DNA of 14,572 bases. It comes from a bacterium. GTDB taxonomy: Bacteria; Patescibacteriota; Minisyncoccia; Minisyncoccales; Minisyncoccaceae. Numbering within the stretch: the first letter of the stretch is position 1; each line of letters starts with the position of its first letter. Position numbers and translations under genes: made by a program. Under the pieces are notes generated by a model. It ran no database searches, was not told the origin of the DNA, and saw only the letters and a program-made list of their open reading frames with translations. The DNA is taken from positions 3,775 through 18,346 of the forward strand of contig JALNZJ010000004.1 in assembly GCA_023229485.1 (NCBI GenBank), given 5' to 3'. Shown here in pieces: positions 8,109 through 14,333 of this stretch.

Positions 8109-11100
8109 ATGTCTAAAATAAAGGCTTTTACTCTTGTTGAAATAATTATCACGATTGCAATTATTGGTATTATGGCTTCGATAATATATATTAATTATAT
8201 TAACGAATCTTCTTATCAATCCACGTTAACAAAAGCAAAAACTTTTGCTGTTTCTGTTCCGTTATCTATTCTGACAAGTTTTGTATCAACGTGGAAATTT
8301 GATGGCTCAACAGCGATTAGTAGTCCAGCGACTACTGCTGATTTATTTGATTCGTGGGGTGATGCCAGTGGAACAAGTGTTTCGGGAACAGTTGTTTTGG
8401 GTGAAGATAGTTGCATATTTGGAAAATGTATTTATTTTAATGGAACGAGTGATGTCATCTCAACAGGTTCTTCAGAGGGTATTTTAAATAAAAAATCCAA
8501 TTGGACAATTTCTGCTTGGGTAAAGCCAGATGCTAATGGTGGTAAGGATTGTTTTTATTCGGAAGGAGAAGGGTCTAATACTATTTTTAATGCCTGTATT
8601 ACTGCTGATAATAATATTTCAGTTTCTATTTATAGAGGAGGTGTACTCGAGGAGATTACTACTAGTGCCTCTGTGAATAAGATTAATCGAGGAAAATGGA
8701 ATTATATCGTGATTAGTTTAATGAATGGTGATTCTAGTGGAATTTTAAAGTTTTGGTTAAATGGTGATTTAATATTTTCTACTAATAATCAATCGAAAAT
8801 TGATTACACTTCTAGTGCTATTCAGGGGAATATTGGAGCAAGCGTTAATGGAGCGGATTATTTTAAGGGGGCAATAGATGATATTCAGATATATAGTGAT
8901 TATGTTTCTTCTGCTGCTATCTCAAGCACCACAAGAGAATTAGTCAGTATTGCAATCACAAGTCCAGCCTCAAAAACAAGCTATGCCATTAATGATACTT
9001 TGGATATTAATGGATTGATTGTTACTGGCACTTATACTGATTCAACAACTAATATTGAAACGATAACAACTTCAAATATTACTGGATTTAATAGTAGTAG
9101 TCCTGTTGAAAATCAAGTCTTAACTATAACTTTTAATGGAAAGACGACGACATATAATATAAGCGTTGTTCCAACTATTCCTACTAACTTGGCTTGTTAT
9201 GGTTCTTCTGCCACAACCGTCAGTTGCTCATGGACAGCTGTCAGTGGTTCTGGAATTACCTATAGATTAAGAGTTGACTCTAGTGATTCTAATATTATTA
9301 GCTCTTCTACTATTCCGGCTTATAGTTCAGGCCTTACCTGTAATACTAATCATAATTATGAAATCAAAGCCTGTAGTGGTAGTGCCTGTTCTAATTATTC
9401 GGCTACTGTTTCTGCTAGTACTCTCGTTTGTCCTCCTGTAGCTCCCGCGAGCCTAACTTGTAGCACGAATTCGAAAACTGCTATTACTTGTAGCTGGCCA
9501 ACCTCGACAGGTGCAACCGCCTACGATCTTGAAAGGAATGGGTCGTCTGCAGAATTATTGACTAATACAAGAGCAGATACGGACTTGACTTGTGGTACTT
9601 CATATACTTATCGTGTTCGGGCTAAGAATGCTGGCGGTAATTCTGGCTGGGTGGCAACTAGCCCAGCAACAACCACAACAGCTATTTGTGCCCCCATAGC
9701 TCCTACTAGTTTGACCTGTACTCCTGCTTCTGGCACATCAATGAACTGTTCATGGACAGCCTCGGAAGGTGCTACTAGTTATGTCCTTAAAAGAGGACTT
9801 TCGACTGTTTATAATAATTCCGGAACGTCATTTACTGATTCGTCATTAATTTGTGGTACTTCTTATAATTATCAAGTACAAGCTTGCGATGGAACAGATT
9901 GTTCTGGATCAACAACGACTTCAGCGACTACGGTTGTTTGCCCTCCTGCTATTCCAGCTACTTTGACTTGTACGGGTGCCTCCGCTTCATTAATTAATTG
10001 TTCTTGGTCTAGTGTTTCTGGCACTACTTTATACCAGCTTCAAAGAGACGGGACGACTATCCAAAATTCTTCGGCCACCTCAAAGGCAGATTCCGGAATT
10101 TTATGTGATACTTATGCATATCAGGTAAATGCATGTAATGCTGGTGGATGCTCTGGATGGAAAACTGCGACTGGGTCTACTATTCAGTGTTATGCAGTAA
10201 AAAATTTGAATATTTCTACTGGTATACAAATAGCATCTTCTAGTGATTTTTCTAGGATTTATTATCATGGAGGGACTGGGAGTAATACTATTTATGGTTC
10301 ATCTGATTTTGGGACTACTTGGTCAACAGCTTCTCAGCCGCAAGGAAGTGCTACGAGTTATTATTTTGAGGGATTGGCTGCGTCTGGTAATGGCTCTAGA
10401 CTTTTAGCTGGAAGCAGTTCGGGAATTGACCTTGATCTTGGAAGATTGTTTGTGTCATCAGATTACGGTGCTACATGGACCGAGACACAACCGTCTGGAA
10501 ACGTAACAGTAGTATGGAGTAGACTTGCTATTTCTAATGATGGTTCTAAAATGTATGCGGCAGGATATAATGGGCCGGGTTATAGTGGTTGGCATATATA
10601 TTTATCTACTAATTACGGTACTACTTGGACAGAGCTTACGGGCATACAACGATGGCTTTCGTTTGATATTTCGACAAATGGAGCTTATGTTTATGCTTCA
10701 AATGCTACTGAAAATAAGTTATATAAGTCATCAGATTACGGCACTACTTGGGCAGAAATTGGCAGTTATGCTAATGATTTAAGTGTTTCTGGAGATGGGG
10801 CTCGTATTATTTATAGCAATACGAAATGGTCAGGTAGTACAATTGTTTCAGGTGGCAATTTGTACCTATCTTCAAATTATGGAGCAACGATTACCGAAAT
10901 TTTTCCTGCTGGTTCTGGAATAAAAGGTTGGCGTACACAAGGGATGTCTTCAAATGGAGCTCGTATGATTGCTGGAATAAGATCTGGTAGAATATACATG
11001 TCTCTTGATTATGGCTCTACTTGGAGTGAAATAAGGCCACTTGGAGATGTGAACACTACTCTTAGTGGTGTGAGATTTTCTACTGATGGCTCTCGTGTTC

Positions 11101-11147
11101 TTCTTATTATAGATGGTGTGTTGTATTTGGGAACGTTTCTTCCCTAA
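8109..11147 (+). CDS. Giant type IV pilin-like adhesin: LamG, Ig-like, 4 Cys-rich FN3, Asp-box propeller
   Basis: 1012 residues. The N-terminus is a class III prepilin signal, MSKIKA/FTLVE, with Glu at +5 and the hydrophobic helix IIITIAIIGIMASIIY. A prepilin peptidase would cut after A6 (Ala rather than the usual Gly). Then follow a LamG/concanavalin-like domain (about 60-270, with CIYFNGTSDV, WTISAWVKP, KGAIDDIQIY), a bacterial Ig-like domain (about 277-354, GLIVTGTYTD...TTYNISV), four fibronectin III domains starting near 355, 442, 528 and 612 (period about 85), and a beta-propeller-like tail with six Asp-box motifs (S-x-[DN]-[YF]-G-x-[TI]-W-like, from about 731, 783, 833, 874, 921, 965). 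The layout predicts a pseudopilin or minor pilin exposing carbohydrate- or protein-binding modules, for attachment to a host cell or matrix. It is a single gene with 57 nt upstream of it and no terminator evident after it. Confidence 0.9.
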   Translation: MSKIKAFTLVEIIITIAIIGIMASIIYINYINESSYQSTLTKAKTFAVSVPLSILTSFVSTWKFDGSTAISSPATTADLFDSWGDASGTSVSGTVVLGEDSCIFGKCIYFNGTSDVISTGSSEGILNKKSNWTISAWVKPDANGGKDCFYSEGEGSNTIFNACITADNNISVSIYRGGVLEEITTSASVNKINRGKWNYIVISLMNGDSSGILKFWLNGDLIFSTNNQSKIDYTSSAIQGNIGASVNGADYFKGAIDDIQIYSDYVSSAAISSTTRELVSIAITSPASKTSYAINDTLDINGLIVTGTYTDSTTNIETITTSNITGFNSSSPVENQVLTITFNGKTTTYNISVVPTIPTNLACYGSSATTVSCSWTAVSGSGITYRLRVDSSDSNIISSSTIPAYSSGLTCNTNHNYEIKACSGSACSNYSATVSASTLVCPPVAPASLTCSTNSKTAITCSWPTSTGATAYDLERNGSSAELLTNTRADTDLTCGTSYTYRVRAKNAGGNSGWVATSPATTTTAICAPIAPTSLTCTPASGTSMNCSWTASEGATSYVLKRGLSTVYNNSGTSFTDSSLICGTSYNYQVQACDGTDCSGSTTTSATTVVCPPAIPATLTCTGASASLINCSWSSVSGTTLYQLQRDGTTIQNSSATSKADSGILCDTYAYQVNACNAGGCSGWKTATGSTIQCYAVKNLNISTGIQIASSSDFSRIYYHGGTGSNTIYGSSDFGTTWSTASQPQGSATSYYFEGLAASGNGSRLLAGSSSGIDLDLGRLFVSSDYGATWTETQPSGNVTVVWSRLAISNDGSKMYAAGYNGPGYSGWHIYLSTNYGTTWTELTGIQRWLSFDISTNGAYVYASNATENKLYKSSDYGTTWAEIGSYANDLSVSGDGARIIYSNTKWSGSTIVSGGNLYLSSNYGATITEIFPAGSGIKGWRTQGMSSNGARMIAGIRSGRIYMSLDYGSTWSEIRPLGDVNTTLSGVRFSTDGSRVLLIIDGVLYLGTFLP

Positions 11148-11222
11148 TTAATCAAGGAATAGAGTTGATGAAAGCTAATTTTTAAGGTAAGTTTAATTTA
11201 TAATAATAATGATTTTAGAAAG

Positions 11223-11702
11223 ATGAAAGTAAATATTTTTATTGAAAATCCAAAAGGTAGTCACAATAAGTATGAGCTTGATAAAGAGACAAACAAAATA
11301 ATGCTCGATAGGGTTTTACATTCTGCTGTATATTGGCCATTTGAATATGGATTTTTGGAAGATACCTTGGCGGATGATGGCGATCCTTTAGATGTTTTAG
11401 TCTTGTCTGAGAGTCCTACGTTTCCTGGATGTGTTGTGCCATGTAGGGTAATTGGAATGCTTAATATGGAAGATGAGGCTGGTCTTGATTATAAGATTAT
11501 TGCGGTTCCAGATGATAAAATAGATCCTCGTTTTAAAGAAATACAGGATATTTCTGATGTTAGCGAACATCAACAAAAAATGATTCAGGAATTTTTTGAA
11601 ACGTATAAAAGATTGGAGGTTGGGAAATGGGTAAAAATTACTGGTTTTGAATCCAGAGAGATTGCCGAAAATATTATTGAGAAGTCGCGTATTAATAAAT
11701 AA
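11223..11702 (+). CDS. ppa: Family I inorganic pyrophosphatase
   Basis: 159 residues, slightly shorter than the 176-residue E. coli enzyme. It hydrolyses cytoplasmic PPi to two phosphates, pulling nucleic acid and aminoacyl-tRNA synthesis forward. Family features: IENPKGSHNKYELDKETN with the substrate-binding K and E, LDRVLHSAVYWPFEYGF (active-site R and Y), the metal signature D52-G-D-P-L-D57, YKIIAVPDDKIDPRF, and the C-terminal YKRLEVGKWVKITGF. All expected catalytic positions appear kept. A TATAAT box at 11199-11204 (inside TATAATAATAAT) may be its -10 element; no good -35 is seen at normal spacing. The ferredoxin gene starts 18 nt downstream, then a terminator, so the two probably form one transcript. 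Confidence 0.96.
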   Translation: MKVNIFIENPKGSHNKYELDKETNKIMLDRVLHSAVYWPFEYGFLEDTLADDGDPLDVLVLSESPTFPGCVVPCRVIGMLNMEDEAGLDYKIIAVPDDKIDPRFKEIQDISDVSEHQQKMIQEFFETYKRLEVGKWVKITGFESREIAENIIEKSRINK

Positions 11703-11720
11703 ACAAATAAAATATAAAAA

Positions 11721-11918
11721 ATGGAATATTCAGTTGATAAAGAAAAGTGTATTGGTTGTGGAAGTTGTAATTTAGCTTGTCCGAGTGGTATGGGCATGGG
11801 AAATGATGGAAAAGCTAGTGTAATATCTGCTAATGAGGTAGAAAGTTGCGGAGGCGTTGATTTGTGTCCTTATGACGCAATCGTAGAAGTGACACAAAGT
11901 AACGATGAAGAAGTTTAA
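11721..11918 (+). CDS. Small ferredoxin, probably one [4Fe-4S] cluster
   Basis: 65 residues. CIGCGSCNLACP (C10, C13, C16, C20) is followed by a 22-residue insert and SCGGVDLCPYDAI (C43, C49). In monocluster ferredoxins with this spacing the ligands are usually the first three cysteines plus the C-terminal CP cysteine (here C49). That leaves C20 and C43, which pair as a disulfide in some family members. C20 and C43 could instead reflect a degenerate second cluster site. The tail is acidic, as expected for a soluble electron carrier. It is downstream of ppa and closed by a terminator 15 nt after the stop. Its redox partner is not identifiable here; the next transcription unit starts with another cysteine-rich redox-type protein. 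Confidence 0.92.
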   Translation: MEYSVDKEKCIGCGSCNLACPSGMGMGNDGKASVISANEVESCGGVDLCPYDAIVEVTQSNDEEV

Positions 11919-11932
11919 TTACAAGAAATTAG

Positions 11933-11955
11933 AAACTCGCATTCGCGAGTTTTTT
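11933..11955 (+). terminator. Intrinsic terminator after ppa-ferredoxin
   Basis: An 8-bp stem AAACTCGC (11933-11940) / GCGAGTTT (11945-11952), loop ATTC, running into TTTTTTATT. Confidence 0.88.
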
Positions 11956-11965
11956 ATTAGACTAC

Positions 11966-11994
11966 TGGACAATAATTTTTTTTAATTATAGTAT
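11966..11994 (+). promoter_or_regulatory. Candidate sigma70-type promoter for the 12021 unit
   Basis: TGGACA (11966-11971) stands 15 nt before TATAGT (11987-11992), or 17 nt before the overlapping TAGTAT (11989-11994). It sits just after a terminator and about 27-34 nt before the ATG at 12021. Two other candidate promoters in the window have the same -35 to -10 offset. Confidence 0.45.
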
Positions 11995-12020
11995 TATTTT
12001 GTTGAAATAAATGAAAAAGT

Positions 12021-12230
12021 ATGAAAATTACAAAAGAAACAAAACTTGATAAAATTTTAGAAATTGAGGGAGCAGAGGAGGTATTGTTTAATTATGAAGT
12101 GCCTTGTCTTTCTTGTCCTTGTGCCAAATATGAATTGGCAGAGCTTGATATTGGCTTTGTTTGTGAGAAATATGATATTGATTGCGATAAATTAATTGGT
12201 GAGTTAAATAAGAGAATTGAAGAAAAATAA
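12021..12230 (+). CDS. DUF1858-type (hybrid-cluster-associated) redox disulfide protein
   Basis: 69 residues. The pattern is ITKETKLDKILEIEGAEEVL, then the cysteine centre VPCLSCPCAKYELAEL (C29, C32, C34), then VCEKYDIDCDKLIGELNKRI. This matches the small DUF1858 domain ('hybrid cluster protein-associated redox disulfide domain'), also found at the N-terminus of ScdA/RIC-type iron-sulfur repair proteins. The family normally has a CxxC-like pair; here there is an extra cysteine inside it (CLSCPC), plus C48 and C55. A redox or metal-cluster-related role is inferred; the partner is unknown. The MBL-hydrolase gene starts 5 nt after its stop, so both are read from the promoter at about 11966. Confidence 0.8.
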   Translation: MKITKETKLDKILEIEGAEEVLFNYEVPCLSCPCAKYELAELDIGFVCEKYDIDCDKLIGELNKRIEEK

Positions 12231-12235
12231 GATAA

Positions 12236-13105
12236 ATGAAAAAGACTGCTTATATTATTTTAACTGTTTTGGTTATTATTAATATCATTAGTTGGTCATT
12301 TTTATTTTCAACAAAAGATAACTTGCTTAAGGTTATCTTTTTTGATGTTGGGCAGGGGGATGGAATTTTTATAGAAACTTTAGATAAAAAACAAATAGTA
12401 ATTGATGGTGGTCCTGATTATAATTTAATGGCTGAAAAGATTTCTGAAGAATTACCTTTCTGGGATAAGGAGATTGATGCAATTATTTTAACTCATACCG
12501 ATAGCGATCACATGAATGGGCTTTTGGGTGTTTTAGAAAAATATAAGGTTGATAATATTTTATGGACTGGAGTAAAAAAAGAAGGGATGGAAAAGAAAAT
12601 AGAAAATTGGGAAAATATAGTAAATAAGGAAGTAGAAAATAATGGGGCTAAAGTTTTTTTAGTTAAAAATACTAATACCATATTGACTAGCAATATGAGT
12701 TTAAATTTTCTTTGGCCAGAAAAAATTAATGAGAAAATTAATAGTAACGATTCTAACGATTATTCCTTAGCTTCAAGATTATGTTATTTAAAAACATGTT
12801 TTTTATTTATGGGTGATATGTCTTTTAATGAAGAAAAAAATGTCATTCGAGATGAGGATATAAAGGGCGATATTTTAAAGGTTGCTCATCATGGTTCAAA
12901 ATATGCAACGTCTAATGAATTTATATCCGCGGTTTCTCCAAAGTTGGCAATAATTGAAGTGGGTAAAAACAGTTATGGGCATCCAGCTTTAGAAACGATA
13001 AAAAGATTAGAGGATTATGGGGCTAAGGTAGTGAGAACGGACACGCAGGGGGATATTACTGTTTTCTCGGACGGGCAAGATTATAAGATAGTTTATGAAA
13101 AATAG
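12236..13105 (+). CDS. ComEC/Rec2-type metallo-beta-lactamase-fold hydrolase, membrane anchored
   Basis: 289 residues. Residues about 4-26 are a single hydrophobic signal or anchor, so the catalytic domain is probably outside the membrane. The domain begins LKVIFFDVGQGDGIFIE, typical of the ComEC C-terminal domain, with VIDGGPD, the metal motif ILTHTDSDHMNG (H87, D89, D91, H92), FLFMGDMS (D194), LKVAHHGS (H218, H219) and a final SYGHPALETIKRLEDYGAKVVRTDTQGDI. All metal ligands expected for two zinc or manganese ions are present. Full ComEC has a large competence channel in front, which is absent here. CPR genomes often carry such stand-alone forms, which are thought to be DNA-uptake or extracellular nucleases, but the substrate is not shown by sequence. 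It is in an operon with the DUF1858 gene (5 nt gap). Confidence 0.9.
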   Translation: MKKTAYIILTVLVIINIISWSFLFSTKDNLLKVIFFDVGQGDGIFIETLDKKQIVIDGGPDYNLMAEKISEELPFWDKEIDAIILTHTDSDHMNGLLGVLEKYKVDNILWTGVKKEGMEKKIENWENIVNKEVENNGAKVFLVKNTNTILTSNMSLNFLWPEKINEKINSNDSNDYSLASRLCYLKTCFLFMGDMSFNEEKNVIRDEDIKGDILKVAHHGSKYATSNEFISAVSPKLAIIEVGKNSYGHPALETIKRLEDYGAKVVRTDTQGDITVFSDGQDYKIVYEK

Positions 13106-13121
13106 GCGGCGGATTCAAGTA

Positions 13122-13150
13122 TTAACATATATGCGAAAGGATGATATAAA
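13122..13150 (+). promoter_or_regulatory. Sigma70-type promoter of the structured RNA
   Basis: TTAACA (13122-13127), 17-nt spacer, TATAAA (13145-13150). Each box matches consensus at 5 of 6 positions. The expected start, about 13156-13158, coincides with the first base of the closing stem of the RNA below. Confidence 0.65.
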
Positions 13151-13155
13151 TTAAG

Positions 13156-13310
13156 TGGTTCTATGTTTTAAATTTCCTAACAAATTTATATAGGGAGCCT
13201 ACTTTTTTTGACTACCGTGGTAGTTGAAATCGGTGCCCACTTCAAAAGTGGTTAGGACTTCTTAAAATCGTAGAACCATAAATAGCGCCCGATGGACGCT
13301 ATTTATTCTA
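13156..13310 (+). ncRNA. Structured non-coding RNA, 6S-like rod with central bubble
   Basis: No ORF fits this gap, but it folds end to end. The closing stem TGGTTCTA (13156-13163) pairs with TAGAACCA (13271-13278) and continues through GU and AU pairs. A second stem TCCTAAC (13175-13181) pairs with GTTAGGA (13251-13257). GGGAGCC (13193-13199) pairs with GGTGCCC (13232-13238), with one mismatch and one GU. The tip is ACTAC-CGTG-GTAGT (13211-13224), extended by AU and GU pairs. Between the second and third stems lies an asymmetric bubble: 13182-13192 is A/T-only on the 5' side, and 13239-13250 on the 3' side can form a small hairpin. A promoter ends exactly at its 5' end and an inverted repeat follows. 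This matches the plan of 6S RNA, which binds RNA polymerase by mimicking an open promoter. Sequence alone cannot confirm the family; it could be another CPR-specific RNA. Confidence 0.55.
13278..13306 (+). terminator. Inverted repeat, possible terminator or processing hairpin of the 13156 RNA
   Basis: A 10-bp stem ATAAATAGCG (13278-13287) / CGCTATTTAT (13297-13306) with a 9-nt loop. The T tract after it is poor (TCTATG), so it may be a weak terminator or a 3'-end stabiliser. Confidence 0.5.
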
Positions 13311-13376
13311 TGAAAAAGAGAGTGGTTCGGGAGATGCTTATAAACATGTTTGAGAAATTGTGGAAAATAAAAAAAG

Positions 13377-13450
13377 GGGCGTTTAGCTCAGTTGGTTAGA
13401 GCGTTGCGTTCACATCGCAGAGGTCACAAGTTCGAATCTTGTAACGCCCA
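13377..13450 (+). tRNA. tRNA-Val (anticodon CAC)
   Basis: A full cloverleaf. Acceptor GGGCGTT (13377-13383) / AACGCCC (13443-13449), D-stem GCTC/GAGC, anticodon stem TTGCG/CGCAG with loop TTCACAT (CAC at 13411-13413), variable loop AGGTC, and T-arm ACAAG-TTCGAAT-CTTGT. The discriminator is A13450, and CCA is not encoded. It reads the GUG codon. It is a normal gene and a useful contrast with the interrupted tRNA at 14315. Confidence 0.96.
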
Positions 13451-13468
13451 CATTAAGAATTTAAAGTA

Positions 13469-13498
13469 TTGGCATTATATTACAAACGAGAGTATAGT
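13469..13498 (+). promoter_or_regulatory. Sigma70-type promoter for the 13526 gene
   Basis: TTGGCA (13469-13474), 18-nt spacer, TATAGT (13493-13498), both 5/6 to consensus. Predicted start is about 13505, 9 nt before the SD. Confidence 0.6.
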
Positions 13499-13525
13499 GG
13501 ACTCAGTAAGTTTGGAGGACGAGGG

Positions 13526-13813
13526 ATGTTACTTAATCAAAAAGATTGGTATTTGTATGTTCGGGACAGATGCACTGATAGTCGTATGAGGGGTGTATAT
13601 GGAAGAACATTGCCTTATGGCGAATTTAGCTTTGACGGCTTGACTAGCTATAGGTTGTTTAGAATTTCCAGCATGATAACTAATGAGATGTGCTGGGGAA
13701 GAACTTATCCTATTGGTCGCATGTGGAAGATAAGGAGAAAAATTGGGAAGTTTTTCTTTATTCTGGGTTGTTATTTTTGGAATAAAGAATTTTATAGAAG
13801 TGAGATGTGGTAA
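13526..13813 (+). CDS. Orphan 95-residue basic aromatic protein
   Basis: I do not recognise this protein. ATG 13526 is chosen because GGAGG (13514-13518) sits 7 nt upstream, one of the few good SD sites in the window; a TTG reading from 13469 would begin inside the promoter. The product is basic and unusually rich in Trp, Tyr, Phe, Arg and Gly. It contains a twice-occurring G-R-T-x-P-x-G motif (YGRTLPYGEF near residue 25 and WGRTYPIGRM near 57), and ends with KIRRKIGKFFFILGCYFWNKEF, a positively charged then hydrophobic stretch that could touch the membrane. Its own promoter, SD and a terminator 5 nt after the stop make it a complete transcription unit directly behind tRNA-Val. Such orphans behind tRNA genes can be acquired genes; no integrase or attachment repeat is seen. 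Confidence 0.6.
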   Translation: MLLNQKDWYLYVRDRCTDSRMRGVYGRTLPYGEFSFDGLTSYRLFRISSMITNEMCWGRTYPIGRMWKIRRKIGKFFFILGCYFWNKEFYRSEMW

Positions 13814-13818
13814 ATTTT

Positions 13819-13840
13819 AGTGCTCTTTGGGGCACTTTTT
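13819..13840 (+). terminator. Intrinsic terminator after the 13526 gene
   Basis: AGTGCTC (13819-13825) / GGGCACT (13830-13836), one GU pair, loop TTTG, followed by TTTTATTTT. Confidence 0.8.
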
Positions 13841-13857
13841 ATTTTGATAATTTTGAA

Positions 13858-13886
13858 TTGACTTATGAATTATAAGGTTATAGTAT
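13858..13886 (+). promoter_or_regulatory. Candidate promoter of the small 13890-13983 unit
   Basis: TTGACT (13858-13863), then TATAGT (13879-13884, 15-nt spacer) overlapping TAGTAT (13881-13886, 17-nt spacer). The likely start is near 13891-13893. Confidence 0.45.
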
Positions 13887-13888
13887 TA

Positions 13889-13983
13889 ATTATGGATATA
13901 AAAATATATCATAATTTAATAGGATCGAATTTTATCAATTTAGATACCGATTAGGCACATCATTTTTGATGTGTTTATTTTTT
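13889..13983 (+). ncRNA. Candidate small RNA or leaderless 20-codon ORF between promoter and terminator
   Basis: A unit of about 90 nt bounded by a promoter-like sequence and a terminator. Its 5' part is a near-perfect inverted repeat: ATTATGGATATA (13889-13900), loop AAAA, TATATCATAAT (13905-13915), 11 pairs with one bulged G. An ORF of 20 codons (13892-13954, MDIKIYHNLIGSNFINLDTD) begins at the predicted transcription start, and its TAG ends one base before the terminator begins. If translated it would be leaderless, and its ATG would lie within the hairpin. It may therefore be an sRNA, a micro-peptide, or chance in AT-rich DNA. Confidence 0.3.
13955..13983 (+). terminator. Intrinsic terminator
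   Basis: CACATCA (13956-13962) / TGATGTG (13967-13973), loop TTTT, followed by TTTATTTTTT. It is 140 nt after the previous terminator, which implies that a separate short transcript ends here. Confidence 0.8.
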
Positions 13984-13991
13984 ATAAAACT

Positions 13992-14018
13992 TTGACTTTT
14001 AAAAATAGTGGTTATAAT
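13992..14018 (+). promoter_or_regulatory. Promoter for the 14068 gene
   Basis: TTGACT (13992-13997) and a perfect TATAAT (14013-14018), 15-nt spacer. Predicted start is about 14025, leaving a 40-nt leader before ATG 14068. No terminator is seen before 14315, so the interrupted tRNA may be on the same transcript. Confidence 0.55.
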
Positions 14019-14067
14019 ATCCTCATTCTAGGGTTATTAGTATTTATTAATTAAATATTAAAAATAT

Positions 14068-14283
14068 ATGAAATATTATATAGATATTAAAGCTCAGCCC
14101 AATGGTGATTATGAAATTCATACAAAAGAATGTACGCATTTACCTATACATAAAAATATAAAATATCTTGGGGAGTTTCCGAATTGCAAGGAGGCCTTAA
14201 GGGAGGCAAAAAAATATTATACTGAAGCGAACGGATGTTATTATTGTTCAAGTGATTGCCACGAAGAAAATTTTGATATTTAA
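14068..14283 (+). CDS. Small Cys/His-rich protein, putative zinc-binding
   Basis: 71 residues. The N-terminus MKYYIDIKAQPNGDYEIHT looks like a beta hairpin. Then come C22, H24 and H28 in ECTHLPIH, the segment YLGEFPNCKEALREAKKYY (C40), and a dense metal-site-like NGCYYCSSDCHEE (C57, C60, C64, H65). Small proteins with 'NGDyEvH...C..lP...YLGeF..C.eA..eAkk.y...nGCyyC...CH' occur widely in bacteria as uncharacterised proteins. Similarity to the Cys-rich modules of Ada-type or zinc-ribbon proteins is only suggestive. Its gene has its own promoter at 13992. It lies 31 nt upstream of the interrupted tRNA-Gly and may share a transcript with it; whether that means anything functionally is unknown. 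Confidence 0.8.
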   Translation: MKYYIDIKAQPNGDYEIHTKECTHLPIHKNIKYLGEFPNCKEALREAKKYYTEANGCYYCSSDCHEENFDI

Positions 14284-14333
14284 ATAGGTTTGTGGTAAAT
14301 ATTAGTTATTGTATGCGGGAGTAGCTTAGGTGG

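Noticed and set aside
13469..13525. TTG 13469 as start of the orphan gene (114 residues)
   Set aside because: The TTG is inside the -35 box of the predicted promoter; the SD at 13514 points to ATG 13526.
13392..13589. A 65-codon ORF across tRNA-Val and beyond
   Set aside because: It begins inside the tRNA and overlaps the promoter and start of the better-supported 13526 gene in another frame.
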